Origin: Sphingopyxis sp. DBS4 | GTDB taxonomy: Bacteria; Pseudomonadota; Alphaproteobacteria; Sphingomonadales; Sphingomonadaceae | Reading direction: 5' to 3' | NCBI RefSeq assembly: GCF_024628865.1 | Contig: NZ_CP102384.1 | Span: 3,173,001 to 3,237,000, forward strand | DNA length: 64,000 bases | Shown: positions 53,707 to 63,379 of the stretch, piece after piece | Layout of the letters: every line of letters starts with the position of its first letter | How positions within the stretch are numbered: position 1 is the stretch's first letter | Notes under the pieces: model-generated | What the model was told of the DNA's origin: nothing | The model's database searches: none | The model's input: only the letters and a program-made list of their open reading frames with translations | Program-made: the position numbers and the translations under genes

Positions 53707-55278
53707 TCAGTGCATCGAAAGGGAAACATTCCTGGGAAGCGGCTTCAAAAAGATGACCAAAGGAACGGTCATCAAGGTTAGGACGCCCATCGCCAAGAAC
53801 ACATCATTGTAGGTCATTACGAACGCGTCCCGCTGGATGGTCCGGCCTAGCATCGACATGGCACCCTCCATCCCGCCGAAGCTTTTCGCGAGTTCATCAA
53901 GATAAATCTGGAGCGAAACACTGTTGGCATTCAGCGTTTCTTCCATGCGCCGGCTATGGTGCCAGATCCGCTGGTCCTGAAACGAAGCCAGTCCGGCCAA
54001 AGCGAAAGATCCTCCGAGATTTCGAGCGGCGTTAAAAATACCGGAGGCATCGCCAGCATCTGTATTTGCCACTGAGGCTACGGTAGCCTGGTTCAGGAAC
54101 ATCATGGACAGAATCATGCCAACACCCCGAATAAGCTGGCTTTCGATGAATACGGCGCCCCCGGATTCCGCGGTGAGGCTTATGCTGACGAAACAGCTGG
54201 CCGCCATCAGAAGCATTGCGACTCCGACGGCAATGCGGATGTGGAGCCTACGGATCATTAAGGGCAGGATCGGCATAAGCACAAAGGCCGGAATACCCAT
54301 CCAAAATATAACGAGCCCGGTTTGAAAAGCGTTATAATCCGATATGATCGCAAGAAATTGGGGAATGACGTAGGTCGAACCATACATCACCATTCCCAAG
54401 GCGAGAGCCATCACCGCAACGCTTCCGAATTGGCGATTGAGAAGGAGGCGGAGTTTCAGGACGGGCTTGGACGCATTCAGCTGCCCGTAGATCAGTGAAG
54501 CGAAACCGATGACGGCAATGAGGGCCAGCCAGCGAATAAGAGCGGATTCAAACCATTCCTCGCGATGCCCCTCCTCAAGCAACACAGTCAAAGCGCCCAA
54601 CCCCAGAATCAGGCCGGCAATGCCCGCCCAATCAGCATCGGTCAGATACTCCCACTTCGGCTCTTCGTGAGGAAGCCCGACGAATAGCAGCAGCAGCAGC
54701 ACAGCGCAGATTGGAACATTGACAAAGAAGGCATAGTGCCAGCTCAAATTTTCGGTCAGCCAGCCACCGATCAGCGGCCCCATGACCGGACCCAGAATCA
54801 CTGTCATGCCGAACAGCGCCATGCCGATCGGCTGTTGATGGGGCGGCAATCTTTTCGCCACGATGGTCATCGCAGTCGGTATCAGCGCACCACCCATGAA
54901 ACCCTGACCCGTGCGACCGATGATCATGGTCGTGAGGTCGGTCGCCATACCGCAAAGAATTGAAAAGCCGGTGAACGCGGAAACCGCAATGATGAGCAGA
55001 TTTCGCAGTCCAAAAAGGCGTTCAAGCCAGGCGCTAAGCGGAATTACCACGATTTCGGCTACGAGAAATGCGGTGGCAATCCAGGTTCCCTCGGTGCCGC
55101 TGGCTCCGATTTCGCCCTGGATCACCGGAAGCGCGGAATTGACGATAGAGATATCGAGTGTTGCGAGCATGGCGCCAAGTGCGCCCGCTGCGACCGCTAT
55201 CCACGCGGTGATATCGGCATTCCGCCTGTCTGCAGTCGGAGTACCAGAGGCGCTGTTCGATGCCAACTCGGCGGTCAT
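53707..55278 (-). CDS. emrB: DHA2-family drug:H+ antiporter (EmrB-like)
   Basis: A 523-residue, 14-helix major facilitator. TLDISIVNSALPVIQGEIGAS in TM1, GRTGQGFMGGALIPTAM, and the motif C region LGPVMGPLIGGWLTENLSW mark it as EmrB/QacA type. It exports hydrophobic toxins together with the membrane fusion protein and the NodT channel of the same operon. ATG 55278 overlaps the fusion-protein stop (ATGA). Confidence 0.93.
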   Translation of the reverse strand: MTAELASNSASGTPTADRRNADITAWIAVAAGALGAMLATLDISIVNSALPVIQGEIGASGTEGTWIATAFLVAEIVVIPLSAWLERLFGLRNLLIIAVSAFTGFSILCGMATDLTTMIIGRTGQGFMGGALIPTAMTIVAKRLPPHQQPIGMALFGMTVILGPVMGPLIGGWLTENLSWHYAFFVNVPICAVLLLLLFVGLPHEEPKWEYLTDADWAGIAGLILGLGALTVLLEEGHREEWFESALIRWLALIAVIGFASLIYGQLNASKPVLKLRLLLNRQFGSVAVMALALGMVMYGSTYVIPQFLAIISDYNAFQTGLVIFWMGIPAFVLMPILPLMIRRLHIRIAVGVAMLLMAASCFVSISLTAESGGAVFIESQLIRGVGMILSMMFLNQATVASVANTDAGDASGIFNAARNLGGSFALAGLASFQDQRIWHHSRRMEETLNANSVSLQIYLDELAKSFGGMEGAMSMLGRTIQRDAFVMTYNDVFLAMGVLTLMTVPLVIFLKPLPRNVSLSMH

Positions 55279-56402
55279 TTGTCGGTACTCGAGATCTCTT
55301 TCAGCTCTCCGGCAGCATTTCGCGTGTCGACAACTGCCACAACCGACATGCCCGGGACGAGCAGACGACGCACTTTGGGCGAGGCTATTATCGCGATACG
55401 AACCGTTATCCGCTGAACAATCTTGGTGAAATTCCCTGTGGCGTTTTCGGGCGGCAGGATTGAAAATTCTGCTCCGGTTCCGGGGGAGATGCTCTCAACG
55501 CGTCCGGCAATCTCAAAGTCGGGAAGTGCGTCGACCTCGAGCTTGACCGGTTGCCCCGCCCGCAAAAGGCCGACCTGCGTCTCCTTGAAATTAGCGATGA
55601 CGTAGATTTCGTTTACCGGAACCACCGTCATCAATCGCTGGCCGGGCTGAACGAATTGGCCGACCCTTACTGTTAGATCGCCAACGCGACCTCCCTTGCT
55701 GGCTCGCAGCAGGGTCGATGTGACATCTAGGTCGGCCGCTTCCAGCTGCGCGCGGGCCGCGTCAGCTTGGGCTTCGGTCTGGTCGATCTGTTTGAACAAG
55801 GTGGCCCTCCGACCGTTGGCGGCAGAGACTGCTGCCTGGGCAGCAACAAAGTCGGCGTGCGCTTGCTGCGCCTGTGTCTCATATTGTTGAAGCTTTTCTC
55901 GCGGCTCCGCACCGGTCGCGGCGAGGGGGCGATACCTCGCTACCTGCTCATTGGCGAGGTCGAGCGCCGCGCGCTTGGCGGCGAGTTGGGCCCGCGCCTG
56001 TCGAATCGCTGAGTCCTGTTCGGTTACTTGCGAGCGGATTGTGTCGGCGCCGGCCAGCGTCGCCGCAATCTGCGCACGCGCCTGTTGCGCCTGGGCTCTA
56101 TAATCTCGCACATCCAGTTGCACGAGCGCCTCGCCGGGACTGACCCACCCGTTCTCAGAGACGAGCACCGCGTCCACGTATCCGGCCACTTTTGATGAAA
56201 CCACAACGCTGTCGGCCGCGACATAGGCGTTGTCGGTCGACTGCATGTACTGCCCATAGGTGACATGCCTGTAATACCACCAACCACCTGCAATCAGCGC
56301 AGCAGTGATGGCTATGATGAGGATGAGGCGAAATTTGGGTTGCGATTTCAGGCTGGATGCGGGCGCGCGATCCTGTTCCCGCTCATTTGGTTCGTCGGTC
56401 AT
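55275..56402 (-). CDS. emrA: HlyD/EmrA-family membrane fusion protein
   Basis: About 375 residues: cytoplasmic N-tail, one TM helix (FRLILIIAITAALIAGGWWYY), lipoyl halves (NAYVAADSVVVSSKVAGYVDAVLV; RASKGGRVGDLTVRVGQFVQPG) separated by a long coiled-coil hairpin, and a beta-barrel domain. It links EmrB to the outer-membrane channel. ATG 56402 has GAGG close by; ATG 56429 without a site is the alternative. It is divergent from a MarR gene, which is the usual control of emr operons. Confidence 0.9.
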   Translation of the reverse strand: MTDEPNEREQDRAPASSLKSQPKFRLILIIAITAALIAGGWWYYRHVTYGQYMQSTDNAYVAADSVVVSSKVAGYVDAVLVSENGWVSPGEALVQLDVRDYRAQAQQARAQIAATLAGADTIRSQVTEQDSAIRQARAQLAAKRAALDLANEQVARYRPLAATGAEPREKLQQYETQAQQAHADFVAAQAAVSAANGRRATLFKQIDQTEAQADAARAQLEAADLDVTSTLLRASKGGRVGDLTVRVGQFVQPGQRLMTVVPVNEIYVIANFKETQVGLLRAGQPVKLEVDALPDFEIAGRVESISPGTGAEFSILPPENATGNFTKIVQRITVRIAIIASPKVRRLLVPGMSVVAVVDTRNAAGELKEISSTDK

Positions 56403-56472
56403 CTGCCTCTTTCGAAGGATTTTGGACATGTGCTAAGTCGCTTCATGGCGTGGCGTAGACCGTTCCATCCAG

Positions 56473-56492
56473 TTAGTAAAATCGTTTAGTAA
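56473..56492. promoter_or_regulatory. direct repeat TTAGTAA in the emr/MarR divergent region
   Basis: TTAGTAA occurs at 56473-56479 and 56486-56492, in an AT-rich gap between the divergent emrA and MarR genes. It may be a MarR binding area or part of overlapping promoters. Confidence 0.4.
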
Positions 56493-56533
56493 TTTGCGTT
56501 TTGGCATTCCCACGAAACGGACTAGGCAGCGGT

Positions 56534-57022
56534 ATGAACGCAAATCTCGACACAATGCCGCCACGGCTTCGCGAAGGCGCCCTCACCGACGACGACCGTA
56601 TGCTATATTTGATGGACGAGATTAGTCGGGGGGCGAGGCGCGCTTATGACGCACGGATTGCCAAGAGCGGCCTCAATCAGACGCAGTGGCGCATCATCGG
56701 ACAACTTCTCCGCGAACCATCGTTGACGCAGGCCGGAATTGCCAAGCGACTAGAGTTGGAATCCGCCACGATCGGTCAAGCCGTCGCTGGCCTTTGTGAG
56801 AAAGGATTGATGGAAAGGCGACGAGCCAAAACGGACGGCCGGGCATGGCAGCTCATCCTGACCCAGGAGCTCGACAGGTTGTTGCCCCAACTGAGAGAAT
56901 CCGCGGACGGGCTGCATAGGGTCTTATGGCGGAACGCCACGCGCGACGAAAAACGGACGTTGCTGGACATTCTTGTGCGGATTGCGTCGAATCTCGATCA
57001 GAGCCGGACCGATGCGGAATAG
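56534..57022 (+). CDS. MarR-family regulator
   Basis: A 162-residue regulator with winged helix: SGLNQTQWRIIGQLLREPSLTQAGIAKRLELESATIGQAVAGLCEKGLMERRRAKTDGRAWQLILT. ATG 56534 has AGG upstream; an earlier TTG is less likely. Divergent from emrAB and followed after 5 bases by a UbiB-like kinase gene. It probably represses the efflux operon until a hydrophobic acid binds. Homologous to the frameshifted MarR at 35088. Confidence 0.9.
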   Translation: MNANLDTMPPRLREGALTDDDRMLYLMDEISRGARRAYDARIAKSGLNQTQWRIIGQLLREPSLTQAGIAKRLELESATIGQAVAGLCEKGLMERRRAKTDGRAWQLILTQELDRLLPQLRESADGLHRVLWRNATRDEKRTLLDILVRIASNLDQSRTDAE

Positions 57023-57027
57023 GACAT

Positions 57028-58617
57028 ATGCCTGGGTTCCGAGATAAACCGATAGGAGACATCGCACGCGCCGCCGAGATAGGACAGATTCTTGTCCGGC
57101 ACGGCGCCAAAAGCCTGGCGGGCGCGCTCGGCGTCATTCCGCATCCTGCCAATTCAATCGATCCAGGTGAATTGCGGCCGGCGGCGGTCGTCGCACTCCT
57201 GCGCGACATTGGTCCGGTCGGAATAAAGCTTGGACAGCTGCTGGCGACGCGCAGCGATCTGTTTTCCAGGTCCTGGATTGCTGCCTTCGCGACGCTCCAC
57301 GATCAGGTTTCTCCGGTGCCATTCGAAGAAATCGAGCCCATCCTTGCCGCAAGCTGGGGAGCTGACTGGCGAGGGGAATTCACCCAATTCGATGAACAAC
57401 CACTGGCTTCGGCTTCGGTAGCGCAGACCTACTCTGCTTCGCTGCTCGACGGCGCCGGCGTTATCATAAAGGTGCGGCGTCCGGGCACTGCTGCGCGAAT
57501 GGAGGCCGATGTGCGGCTGCTGTCGCGCCTCGCCGCCGTTGCCGAGGATCGATCCCCTGAAATCGCCCGCTATCGCCCCGTAGAGTTCCTGCGAACCTTT
57601 GGCAGAAATCTTGCCTGGGAAATGGATCTGGCAGCCGAAGCTCGTGCATGCGAGCGTATCGGTGGCTATCTTGACACGCTTGGGATCAAGACTCCAACAA
57701 TTCATTGGGAACTGACGGGGATACGGGTCAACGTCCAGGAGCGGCTGTATGGAACGCCCGCGTCTGCGCTCGAGGCCGGCTCGACCGACCCACGCGTGGC
57801 GGCGTTCGCGAGACAATATGCGAATGCAGTCCTGCGCATGATCATTCTGAATGGCGAATTCCATGGCGATCCGCATCCGGGCAATGTTTTCCTTATCGGG
57901 GAACAGGATGTGGGCTTTATCGACTTTGGATCGGTCGGCACTCTCACGAAGGCGAGACGCGAGGAGCTGGTGCGACTTGTCATGGCTATAGCCGACGAGG
58001 ACACAGCCGACGTCGCGAACGTGTTGCTCGAATGGGCCGGAAATCCAAAAGTTGACCGTGATGGGCTCACCCAGAATTTGGACCAGCTGATAGGTGAATT
58101 CAGAGGAACCGTCCTTTCGGGGATTGAGTTCTCGCATATTTTCAGCCGCGTGTTCGATCTCCTGCGAGACTATCAGCTCGCACTTCCGCCTGATCTGGCG
58201 ATCCTTCTTCGAACATTGCTCACGGCGGAGGGGTTTGCGCGTTCCTTTGCGCCTGGTTATAATATTGGGGAGGAAACACGCCCCATCATGTTGGAGCTGT
58301 TCGCGGAAAGATTCTCTCTCGGCCGAAATCAGCCCAATCTAAAAAAAGTTCGCCGAAAACTCCTCGCCTTGGCGGCGGTCATGCCCGACCTTCTCGATAA
58401 CGCCGCCGTGATCGCCAAGTCCGGGTACGTGCCTGTCCAGATCGATCCGGCCAGTTTTGAACGGCTTGCAGCCATTCGCCGCGCGAGCCAGCCTGTCAAA
58501 GGTCCTGTGGCGGCCGCACTTATCGTCTCCGCGGCGCTGCTTGCGAATCAGTCCTGGGTGCTTGCAAGTGTTGCACTGGCTCTTGCCGGGTTGGTTCTTC
58601 TGCGCAAATGGCGATAA
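57028..58617 (+). CDS. UbiB/ABC1-family atypical protein kinase-like ATPase
   Basis: A 529-residue protein. The ABC1 motifs are KLGQ (67-70, GPVGIKLGQLLATRSDL), the ATP-site Lys in VIIKVRRPG, the catalytic loop HGDPHPGNVF and metal-binding DFGS. The C-terminal TM stretch (AALIVSAALLANQSWVLASVALALAGLVLL) anchors it in the membrane. Members assist ubiquinone synthesis or lipid handling. Its start is 5 bases behind the MarR stop, so the two are co-transcribed, an unusual pairing; this copy may serve membrane stress rather than housekeeping ubiquinone synthesis. Confidence 0.9.
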   Translation: MPGFRDKPIGDIARAAEIGQILVRHGAKSLAGALGVIPHPANSIDPGELRPAAVVALLRDIGPVGIKLGQLLATRSDLFSRSWIAAFATLHDQVSPVPFEEIEPILAASWGADWRGEFTQFDEQPLASASVAQTYSASLLDGAGVIIKVRRPGTAARMEADVRLLSRLAAVAEDRSPEIARYRPVEFLRTFGRNLAWEMDLAAEARACERIGGYLDTLGIKTPTIHWELTGIRVNVQERLYGTPASALEAGSTDPRVAAFARQYANAVLRMIILNGEFHGDPHPGNVFLIGEQDVGFIDFGSVGTLTKARREELVRLVMAIADEDTADVANVLLEWAGNPKVDRDGLTQNLDQLIGEFRGTVLSGIEFSHIFSRVFDLLRDYQLALPPDLAILLRTLLTAEGFARSFAPGYNIGEETRPIMLELFAERFSLGRNQPNLKKVRRKLLALAAVMPDLLDNAAVIAKSGYVPVQIDPASFERLAAIRRASQPVKGPVAAALIVSAALLANQSWVLASVALALAGLVLLRKWR

Positions 58618-58677
58618 GATCGTTGCTCAGCCTGAACGGGCCAGCGTCCAATATCAGGCCAATTCAAACTGGAGTTT

Positions 58678-59451
58678 ATGATGACCCTGCAGAAGCCAGT
58701 CAATCCGGTCCCCGCAGCCACCATGCTGTTGCTTCGCGACGAGCCGGAGTTCCAGGTGCTGATGGTCAAGCGGCATCACCAGATCGATTTTGCATCCGGC
58801 GCGCTGGTCTTTCCGGGTGGAAAGCCTTCTGCTGCCGATGAAGCGCCTGAATGGGCCGATTATTGCAGGGGTTGGAAAACGCTAGATCCTACGCAGCGCA
58901 CCCTCCGGATTGCCGCGATTCGTGAAGCCTTTGAGGAAGCAGGCATCCTGCTGGCCGATCATCGCGACGGTAGCGAGTTCGAGGATATTTGCGATCTTGA
59001 AAGCCGCAAAGCCGTCGAGCGAGGCGAGCGCGAATTTTTCGACATTGTGCGTGAGGCCGATGTGCAACTGCGCCTTGATCGCCTGAGCGAGTTCGCGCGG
59101 TGGATCACGCCCAGCTTTATGCAAAAGCGCTTCGACACTCATTTCTTCGTCGTTCGCGCCCCAGAGCGCCAGATCGCAGCATGTGATGGATATGAAACCG
59201 TTGATGCGGAATGGCTTTCGCCAAGCAAAGCCCTGAAACTGGGTGTCAGCGGTGAACGAACGATCATCTTTCCTACGAGATTGAACCTGCAACTGCTAGC
59301 CGAAGCTGCGAGCGCAGACGATTGCGTCGCGCGGGCCAAGGCTCGCGAAATCGTGCCGGTCCTTCCAGAAGTCATCCAGCGAGACGGCACGAACATCCTC
59401 ACTATTCCCGCCAACGCGGGATACGGCGCAGCGTATGAAATTTTAAGTTGA
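58678..59451 (+). CDS. Nudix hydrolase (NUDT19-like long form)
   Basis: A 257-residue Nudix protein. The box is split by an insertion: VFPGGKPSAADE begins it and IAAIREAFEEAGILL completes it, the arrangement of the NUDT19/RDP1 group, some of which cleave CoA or acyl-CoA pyrophosphates. The central helix REAFEEAG keeps the metal-binding Glu residues. GGAG lies 3 bases before ATG 58678 and 6 before ATG 58681, so either start is possible. The 170 bases after it carry no gene. Confidence 0.87.
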   Translation: MMTLQKPVNPVPAATMLLLRDEPEFQVLMVKRHHQIDFASGALVFPGGKPSAADEAPEWADYCRGWKTLDPTQRTLRIAAIREAFEEAGILLADHRDGSEFEDICDLESRKAVERGEREFFDIVREADVQLRLDRLSEFARWITPSFMQKRFDTHFFVVRAPERQIAACDGYETVDAEWLSPSKALKLGVSGERTIIFPTRLNLQLLAEAASADDCVARAKAREIVPVLPEVIQRDGTNILTIPANAGYGAAYEILS

Positions 59452-59622
59452 AAGGCACTGTTGGCACGCCCCCCTCGACTCGCGGGCGCACGAGAGCTAG
59501 GTCAGCACAGATCCGCCATTTGATGCTGGGACCTCTGAAAGGTAGCGAGTACCTCCTGGTTGAGCTCTACTCGCGATTTCAGACAGTCGAGCGTCGTGTG
59601 AAACACGCGTCACGCAGGCATG

Positions 59623-59949
59623 TCAGTATTGCTGCTCGGGAACATGCAGAATCAGACCTTCCACCAAGGGCTCGATGGGAATCTGGCAAGCGAGGCGACT
59701 ATATTCGTTCGCCCCTTCCGCAAACTGCAGGAGGTCTGCCTCCGCACCGCCTTCGGCCAAGCGGCCGACCTTGTCGATCCAGGCCGGATCCACAAACACA
59801 TGGCAGGTTGCACAAGCGCACACCCCGCCGCAATCACCGTCGATGCCCGGCACATCGTTGAACAGCGCCGCTTCGCGCGCTGTCTCACCTTCGGCTATGT
59901 CGACTGCCCTCCGCGTTCCATCGCTGGAAACGAACGTCACTTTGACCAT
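59623..59949 (-). CDS. adrenodoxin-type [2Fe-2S] ferredoxin
   Basis: A 108-residue ferredoxin with C40-x5-C46-x2-C49 and C88, the adrenodoxin/putidaredoxin pattern. ATG 59949 (MVKVTFVSS) has GGAG 6 bases upstream. It lies 30 bases behind the P450 gene and is most likely its electron donor. No ferredoxin reductase gene is adjacent. A different class from the ferredoxin at 736. Confidence 0.92.
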   Translation of the reverse strand: MVKVTFVSSDGTRRAVDIAEGETAREAALFNDVPGIDGDCGGVCACATCHVFVDPAWIDKVGRLAEGGAEADLLQFAEGANEYSRLACQIPIEPLVEGLILHVPEQQY

Positions 59950-59979
59950 ATCAAGCTCCGCTTTTTTTGAATCAGCCAA

Positions 59980-61242
59980 TCAGCGGGCGTGGAGCCTCAC
60001 CGGCAGTTTCGTAATCCCTCGCACTAGGTTCGAGAACAGGCGCTCGGGTTCACCGGTCACTTCGATCTTCGCGAACCGCTTGTGGATCTCTTCCCAGATG
60101 ATCCGTAGTTGCAGTTCTGCGAGCCGGTTGCCCATACAGCGATGAATGCCATAGCCGAAAGACAGATGATGCCGTGGGTTCTTACGGTCTATGATGAACT
60201 CGTCCGCCCTGTCGATGACCGTCTCGTCGCGGTTACCCGACAGGTACCACATCACAACCTTGTCGCCTTTTCTGATCTTCTTGCCGCCGATCTCCCAATC
60301 TTGCAGCGCCGTGCGGCGCATATGGGTCAGCGGTGTCTGCCAGCGGATGATCTCTGGCACCATGCTAGTGATGAGCCCAGGATCGTTATTCAATTTCAAA
60401 TACGCGTCCGGGTTCTGGTTCAGTGCCAGGACACCACCGCTGATCGAGTTGCGCGTGGTGTCATTGCCGCCCACGATAAGCAGCAAGAGGTTGCCCAGAA
60501 ACTCCAGGAAGGGCATGTCCCGTGTCGCCGGAGAATGCGCCATCATGGAGATCAGGTCATTCTTCGGCTCCGCATTGATGCGCTGCTCCCACAGACCCTT
60601 GAAATACATTGCGCATTCGATCAGCTCTGCGCGCCGCGCCTCATAGGATGCGACGATCCCAGTTTCAGGGGCGGCCGTTGTGACGTCGGACCAGCGCGTG
60701 AGCTTGCGGCGTTCCTCCCACGGGAAGTCGAACAGGGTCGCAAGGGTCATTGTGGTCAATTCGACCGCCACCTTATCAACCCAATCAATATCTTCGCCGA
60801 CCGGCAAGTCGTCGAGGATTTGGCATGCTCGTTCGCGGATAGTTGGCTCAAGCAGCAGCAAGTTGGACGGCGCGACCGCACCAGTAACGGCCTTTCGTTG
60901 CTGGTTGTGCTTTGGTGGGTCCATCGCGATGAACATTTCAAGTTCAAGCGCGCTTTTCGCCGAGTGCATGTCCTCGATGGCGATACCGCCGAGCTTCGCC
61001 TCTGACGAAAATACCTTATGGTTGGTGTCCACGGCCATGATGTCGTCGAACTTTGTAATCGACCAATATGGTCCGACATAGCTTTCGCGGCAGTAGTGGA
61101 CCGGCTCCTCTCGGCGAAGCCGCTCGAAGAACAGGCCGACCGTGTCTTTCTGGAAAAGGCTCGGACGCGCAACATCAATCTCGTCGATCGGGATGAAAGC
61201 GACCTTTTCGCGGATATTCGGCTCCACCATGTCGGTATCCAT
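59980..61242 (-). CDS. cytochrome P450, CYP153-like
   Basis: A 420-residue bacterial P450. I-helix GGNDTTRN (258-265), ExxR as EIIR (297-300), and haem loop SFGYGIHRCMGNRLAELQ with C369. The haem loop and AELQLRIIWEEI are typical of CYP153 alkane terminal hydroxylases. It would hydroxylate alkanes, alkyl chains or related hydrocarbons, using the ferredoxin encoded just downstream. AAGG precedes ATG 61242. Divergent from a FadR-type GntR gene. Confidence 0.9.
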   Translation of the reverse strand: MDTDMVEPNIREKVAFIPIDEIDVARPSLFQKDTVGLFFERLRREEPVHYCRESYVGPYWSITKFDDIMAVDTNHKVFSSEAKLGGIAIEDMHSAKSALELEMFIAMDPPKHNQQRKAVTGAVAPSNLLLLEPTIRERACQILDDLPVGEDIDWVDKVAVELTTMTLATLFDFPWEERRKLTRWSDVTTAAPETGIVASYEARRAELIECAMYFKGLWEQRINAEPKNDLISMMAHSPATRDMPFLEFLGNLLLLIVGGNDTTRNSISGGVLALNQNPDAYLKLNNDPGLITSMVPEIIRWQTPLTHMRRTALQDWEIGGKKIRKGDKVVMWYLSGNRDETVIDRADEFIIDRKNPRHHLSFGYGIHRCMGNRLAELQLRIIWEEIHKRFAKIEVTGEPERLFSNLVRGITKLPVRLHAR

Positions 61243-61318
61243 GTCGCGCCCTTCGTCGATAACAGCACAATTGCCCTACTTGAAATCGTAAATCCCTTCT
61301 GAGGCTCAGTCAATAATG

Positions 61319-61402
61319 CTTATAAGGTTTTATCATTTTTTTGCATCTGAAACATTTTTATCTCACGACCATGGACATAAACGGAACTTAAATCTTATAA
61401 GG
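61319..61402. promoter_or_regulatory. two copies of CTTATAAGG between P450 and GntR genes
   Basis: CTTATAAGG occurs at 61319-61327 and 61394-61402 in the AT-rich divergent gap. The core CTTATAAG is palindromic. They may be GntR sites or part of back-to-back promoters. Confidence 0.45.
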
Positions 61403-61428
61403 CTTCGTGACAGGGGTGAGGCAGAGTG

Positions 61429-62169
61429 ATGTTGCTGAAAGTCGAAAACGCGAAGAAAGCTAAGCGCGCACTCTCGCTTGCCCAGCACATCGTTCGCGAT
61501 ATCGAGGCAGGTGCACACGCCCCGGGCGACAGGTTGCCGCGTGAGGAAGAAATGCTTGCGCGATATGATGTCGCGCGAGCGACCTTGCGCGAAGCGCTCC
61601 GCTTCCTTGAGCTCCAGGGCGTTATCCATCTTCAGCTGGGCCGTAGCGGCGGTCCGGTGGTTGCGCGTCCGCAGACCGGCGACTTTGCAAACAGTCTCTC
61701 GCTAATTCTGCATTTCATGGACGCCGACCTCAGAGGCCTGCTCGAACTACGTGAAGCGATCGCCGCGGATGTTGCCGCCTACGCCGCCCAGCGCGCGACT
61801 ACCGGCGACCTGAGCGCACTCGCCGATTGCCTCAAAGAGCTGGAACGAAATGAAGCCGGAGGCCAGTTCGAGGAACTGAACCGTCGTTTTCATGACCTTC
61901 TCGGCTGGGCCAGCGGCAATCCATTGTTCGGGCTATTAACGTCGACGCTGCATTTAATTACGCGCGAATTCTCTCACTCACTTGGCTATTCGGCGCAGGA
62001 GCGAGCGGTCCAATTGCGATTCCTCCGCCGTGTCCTCGAAGCAGTACGCACCGGGGATTCCGAAGCGGCGCGTCAGGCCATGGCCCGGCTCGTCTCGGGA
62101 TCCGCGTCCTATCTGGCAGAGCGAAGCCCCGAGCTTGTATCCCAGCGTGTCAGGTGGGGGCAGATTTAG
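61429..62169 (+). CDS. GntR-family regulator (FadR type)
   Basis: A 246-residue regulator. The HTH region is ...PGDRLPREEEMLARYDVARATLREALRFLELQGVIHLQLGRSGGPVV, followed by an FCD domain (LLELREAIAADVAAYAA, LNRRFHDLLGWASGNPLF). ATG 61429 follows GAGG by 7 bases. Divergent from the P450 gene and upstream of the flavoprotein and thiolase genes, it probably senses an acyl or acid intermediate and controls both sides. Confidence 0.9.
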   Translation: MLLKVENAKKAKRALSLAQHIVRDIEAGAHAPGDRLPREEEMLARYDVARATLREALRFLELQGVIHLQLGRSGGPVVARPQTGDFANSLSLILHFMDADLRGLLELREAIAADVAAYAAQRATTGDLSALADCLKELERNEAGGQFEELNRRFHDLLGWASGNPLFGLLTSTLHLITREFSHSLGYSAQERAVQLRFLRRVLEAVRTGDSEAARQAMARLVSGSASYLAERSPELVSQRVRWGQI

Positions 62170-62211
62170 AAAATTGCGTCTGATCGGGCGCGGAACGGAG
62201 AGGGTAGGATA

Positions 62212-63354
62212 ATGGCGCTGAAGAGCCCTGTTTGCAAAATTCTCGGGATCGAATATCCGATTCTTCTGGCTGGAATGGGCGGGGCGAGCGTGCCTGCACT
62301 CGCTGCCGCGGTGTCGAACGCAGGCGGACTTGGTGTTCTCGGCGCTGCCGCATGCTCGCCCGACCAGTTACGTAGCTGGATCAGGCAAACCCGCGAGATG
62401 ACCGACATGCCTTTTGGGGTCGATACCTTGCTGCCGGCGTCTGTCAGGCGCGGTTCGGCGCCGGAGAGCGGAGGTGTAGCAGAAAACCCCCTGGCTTTGC
62501 TCGGCGAATATCAGGAGTTCACCCGCGAATTCATGGAGCGCGAGCATTTGCCCGCAGTGGACGCCGCCACGGCGATGCGCGCGGCGGGCGCCCCGGACAT
62601 GGGCAAGGGCGGACTGCAGCTGTTCTCGCGGGAGTTCTTCGAAGCGCAGATGGAAGTAATCATCGAAGAAAAAGTGCCGGTCTATGCCGCAGGCCTTGGC
62701 AATCCCGAACCGTGGATGGAACGCCTTCATGCCAATGGCACCAAGGTCATGGCGGTGATCGGAAAGGTCAAGCACGCCCTGCAGGTAGTGGAATCGGGTA
62801 TCGACCTGATCGTCGCGCAGGGTCACGACGGCGGCGGCCACAACTCTCCTGTCGGAACCTTCTCGCTGATTCCGCAAGTGGTTGATGCAGTCGGCGATCG
62901 TGTTCCCGTAATCGGTGCGGGAGGAATAGCCGATGGTCGCGGAGTCGCCGCAGCGATGATGCTCGGCGCCCAGGGGGCGTGGATCGGATCGGCGTTCCTC
63001 GCAACCGACGAAGCAGGTATCGAACAATTTCAGAAAGAAGCCATCACCGAAAGCGGCGATGCCGATACGGTGGTCAGCCGATCGCTAACGGGCAAGCCTG
63101 CCCGGATGATTCGGAACAAATGGGCCGATGCTTGGGTGGCGGCCGGCAAAGAGCCGCTTCCGATGCCTTATCAGTCGATGGTTTCGGGGCCTGTCATGGC
63201 TTCTGGCATCAAGGCCGCACGCAAGGACATCATGCCCGGCTTCGCAGGCCAGGGGATTGGTCTGATCGATGCGATCCGCCCAGCGGCAGTCGTGATGCGC
63301 GACCTTATAGAGGGCGCGGAGAGAGCATTGGCCGGCGCCGGAACTCATTTCTGA
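62212..63354 (+). CDS. nitronate monooxygenase/enoyl reductase-like flavoprotein
   Basis: A 380-residue TIM-barrel FMN protein: N-terminal YPILLAGMGGAS, VAQGHDGGGHNSPVGTFSLIPQVVDAV, the phosphate-binding IGAGGIADGRG and MLGAQGAWIGSAFLAT. Homologues oxidise nitronates; many in lipid or hydrocarbon clusters have unknown substrates. AGG sites precede ATG 62212. It lies 42 bases behind GntR and 25 before the thiolase gene. Confidence 0.85.
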   Translation: MALKSPVCKILGIEYPILLAGMGGASVPALAAAVSNAGGLGVLGAAACSPDQLRSWIRQTREMTDMPFGVDTLLPASVRRGSAPESGGVAENPLALLGEYQEFTREFMEREHLPAVDAATAMRAAGAPDMGKGGLQLFSREFFEAQMEVIIEEKVPVYAAGLGNPEPWMERLHANGTKVMAVIGKVKHALQVVESGIDLIVAQGHDGGGHNSPVGTFSLIPQVVDAVGDRVPVIGAGGIADGRGVAAAMMLGAQGAWIGSAFLATDEAGIEQFQKEAITESGDADTVVSRSLTGKPARMIRNKWADAWVAAGKEPLPMPYQSMVSGPVMASGIKAARKDIMPGFAGQGIGLIDAIRPAAVVMRDLIEGAERALAGAGTHF

Positions 63355-63379
63355 CCGGCGAGCGAGACAGGGACGCGGC

